A stretch of 5,381 nt of DNA from Phycisphaerae bacterium (GTDB lineage Bacteria > Planctomycetota > Phycisphaerae > Phycisphaerales > UBA1924). The position numbers and the translations under genes were made by a program. Location of the stretch: the NCBI GenBank assembly GCA_016794945.1, contig JAEUIX010000127.1, positions 1 through 5,381 of the forward strand, given 5' to 3'. Of the stretch, positions 5,309 through 5,381 are shown one piece after another. The notes below the pieces were generated by a model, which was not told where the DNA came from, did no database searches, and saw only the letters and a program-made list of their open reading frames with translations. Each line of letters opens with the position of its first letter. Within the stretch, counting starts at the first letter, position 1.

Positions 5309-5381
5309 ATGCCCGCAGGCGACTACGCACCGCTGCTCGACGCCGTTGCGCGCACGGGCGATCCCTCGGCCGCCATGCAGC
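5309..5381 (+). CDS. Start of an unidentified protein (5' end only)
   Basis: The ATG lies 16 nt after the rpsR stop and opens 24 codons to the right edge, beginning MPAGDYAPLLDAVARTGD. Close spacing on the same strand suggests co-transcription with rpsR. The ribosome site is weak (GGGG at 5297-5300). The sequence does not resemble the N-terminus of ribosomal protein L9, the common rpsR neighbour. Too little is present for a family call. Confidence 0.5.
   Translation, partial: MPAGDYAPLLDAVARTGDPSAAMQ

Noticed and set aside
4624..5310. Minus-strand open frame across rpsR and the MauE/DoxX-like gene.
   Set aside because: It is antisense to two clearly recognisable proteins and has no motif of its own.

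Overview
The window is GC-rich (about two thirds G+C by eye) bacterial DNA with tightly packed genes. It suggests a planctomycete-type bacterium, perhaps class Phycisphaerae. That is an inference from the combination of a Tol-like PD40 propeller protein, a small ECF sigma factor, a DUF1573 protein and a MauE/DoxX-like membrane protein. No 16S gene or other decisive marker is present.

The left half (1-2395) is read on the minus strand as one probable operon. Its first gene encodes an ECF sigma factor (2395-1787). Next comes a single-pass membrane protein of unknown function with a Cys-rich C-terminus (1752-1108). Last is an exported PD40 beta-propeller protein (from 1083, running off the left edge). 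A compact hairpin (1763-1781) separates the sigma gene from the membrane-protein gene.

A 214-bp divergent gap (2396-2609) carries several dyads and four GGAAC pentamers, all on the plus strand. To its right is a plus-strand operon: an exported DUF1573 protein built from three Ig-like repeats (2610-3755), a membrane-anchored rhodanese (3774-4385) and a MauE/DoxX-like four-helix membrane protein (4382-4942). The last two genes overlap at GTGA. All three products carry Cys pairs and are predicted to act at or outside the cytoplasmic membrane, so a shared role in envelope thiol or sulfur chemistry is plausible but unproven.

After a 107-bp gap with two small hairpins comes rpsR (ribosomal protein S18, 5050-5292), in a Cys-free form and without rpsF or ssb upstream. 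The first 24 codons of an unidentified gene (from 5309) close the window. I saw no tRNA, rRNA, CRISPR array, insertion sequence or phage gene. The most interesting elements are the DUF1573-rhodanese-MauE/DoxX cassette, the sigma gene paired with a membrane protein that does not look like a known anti-sigma factor, and the unusual context of rpsR.
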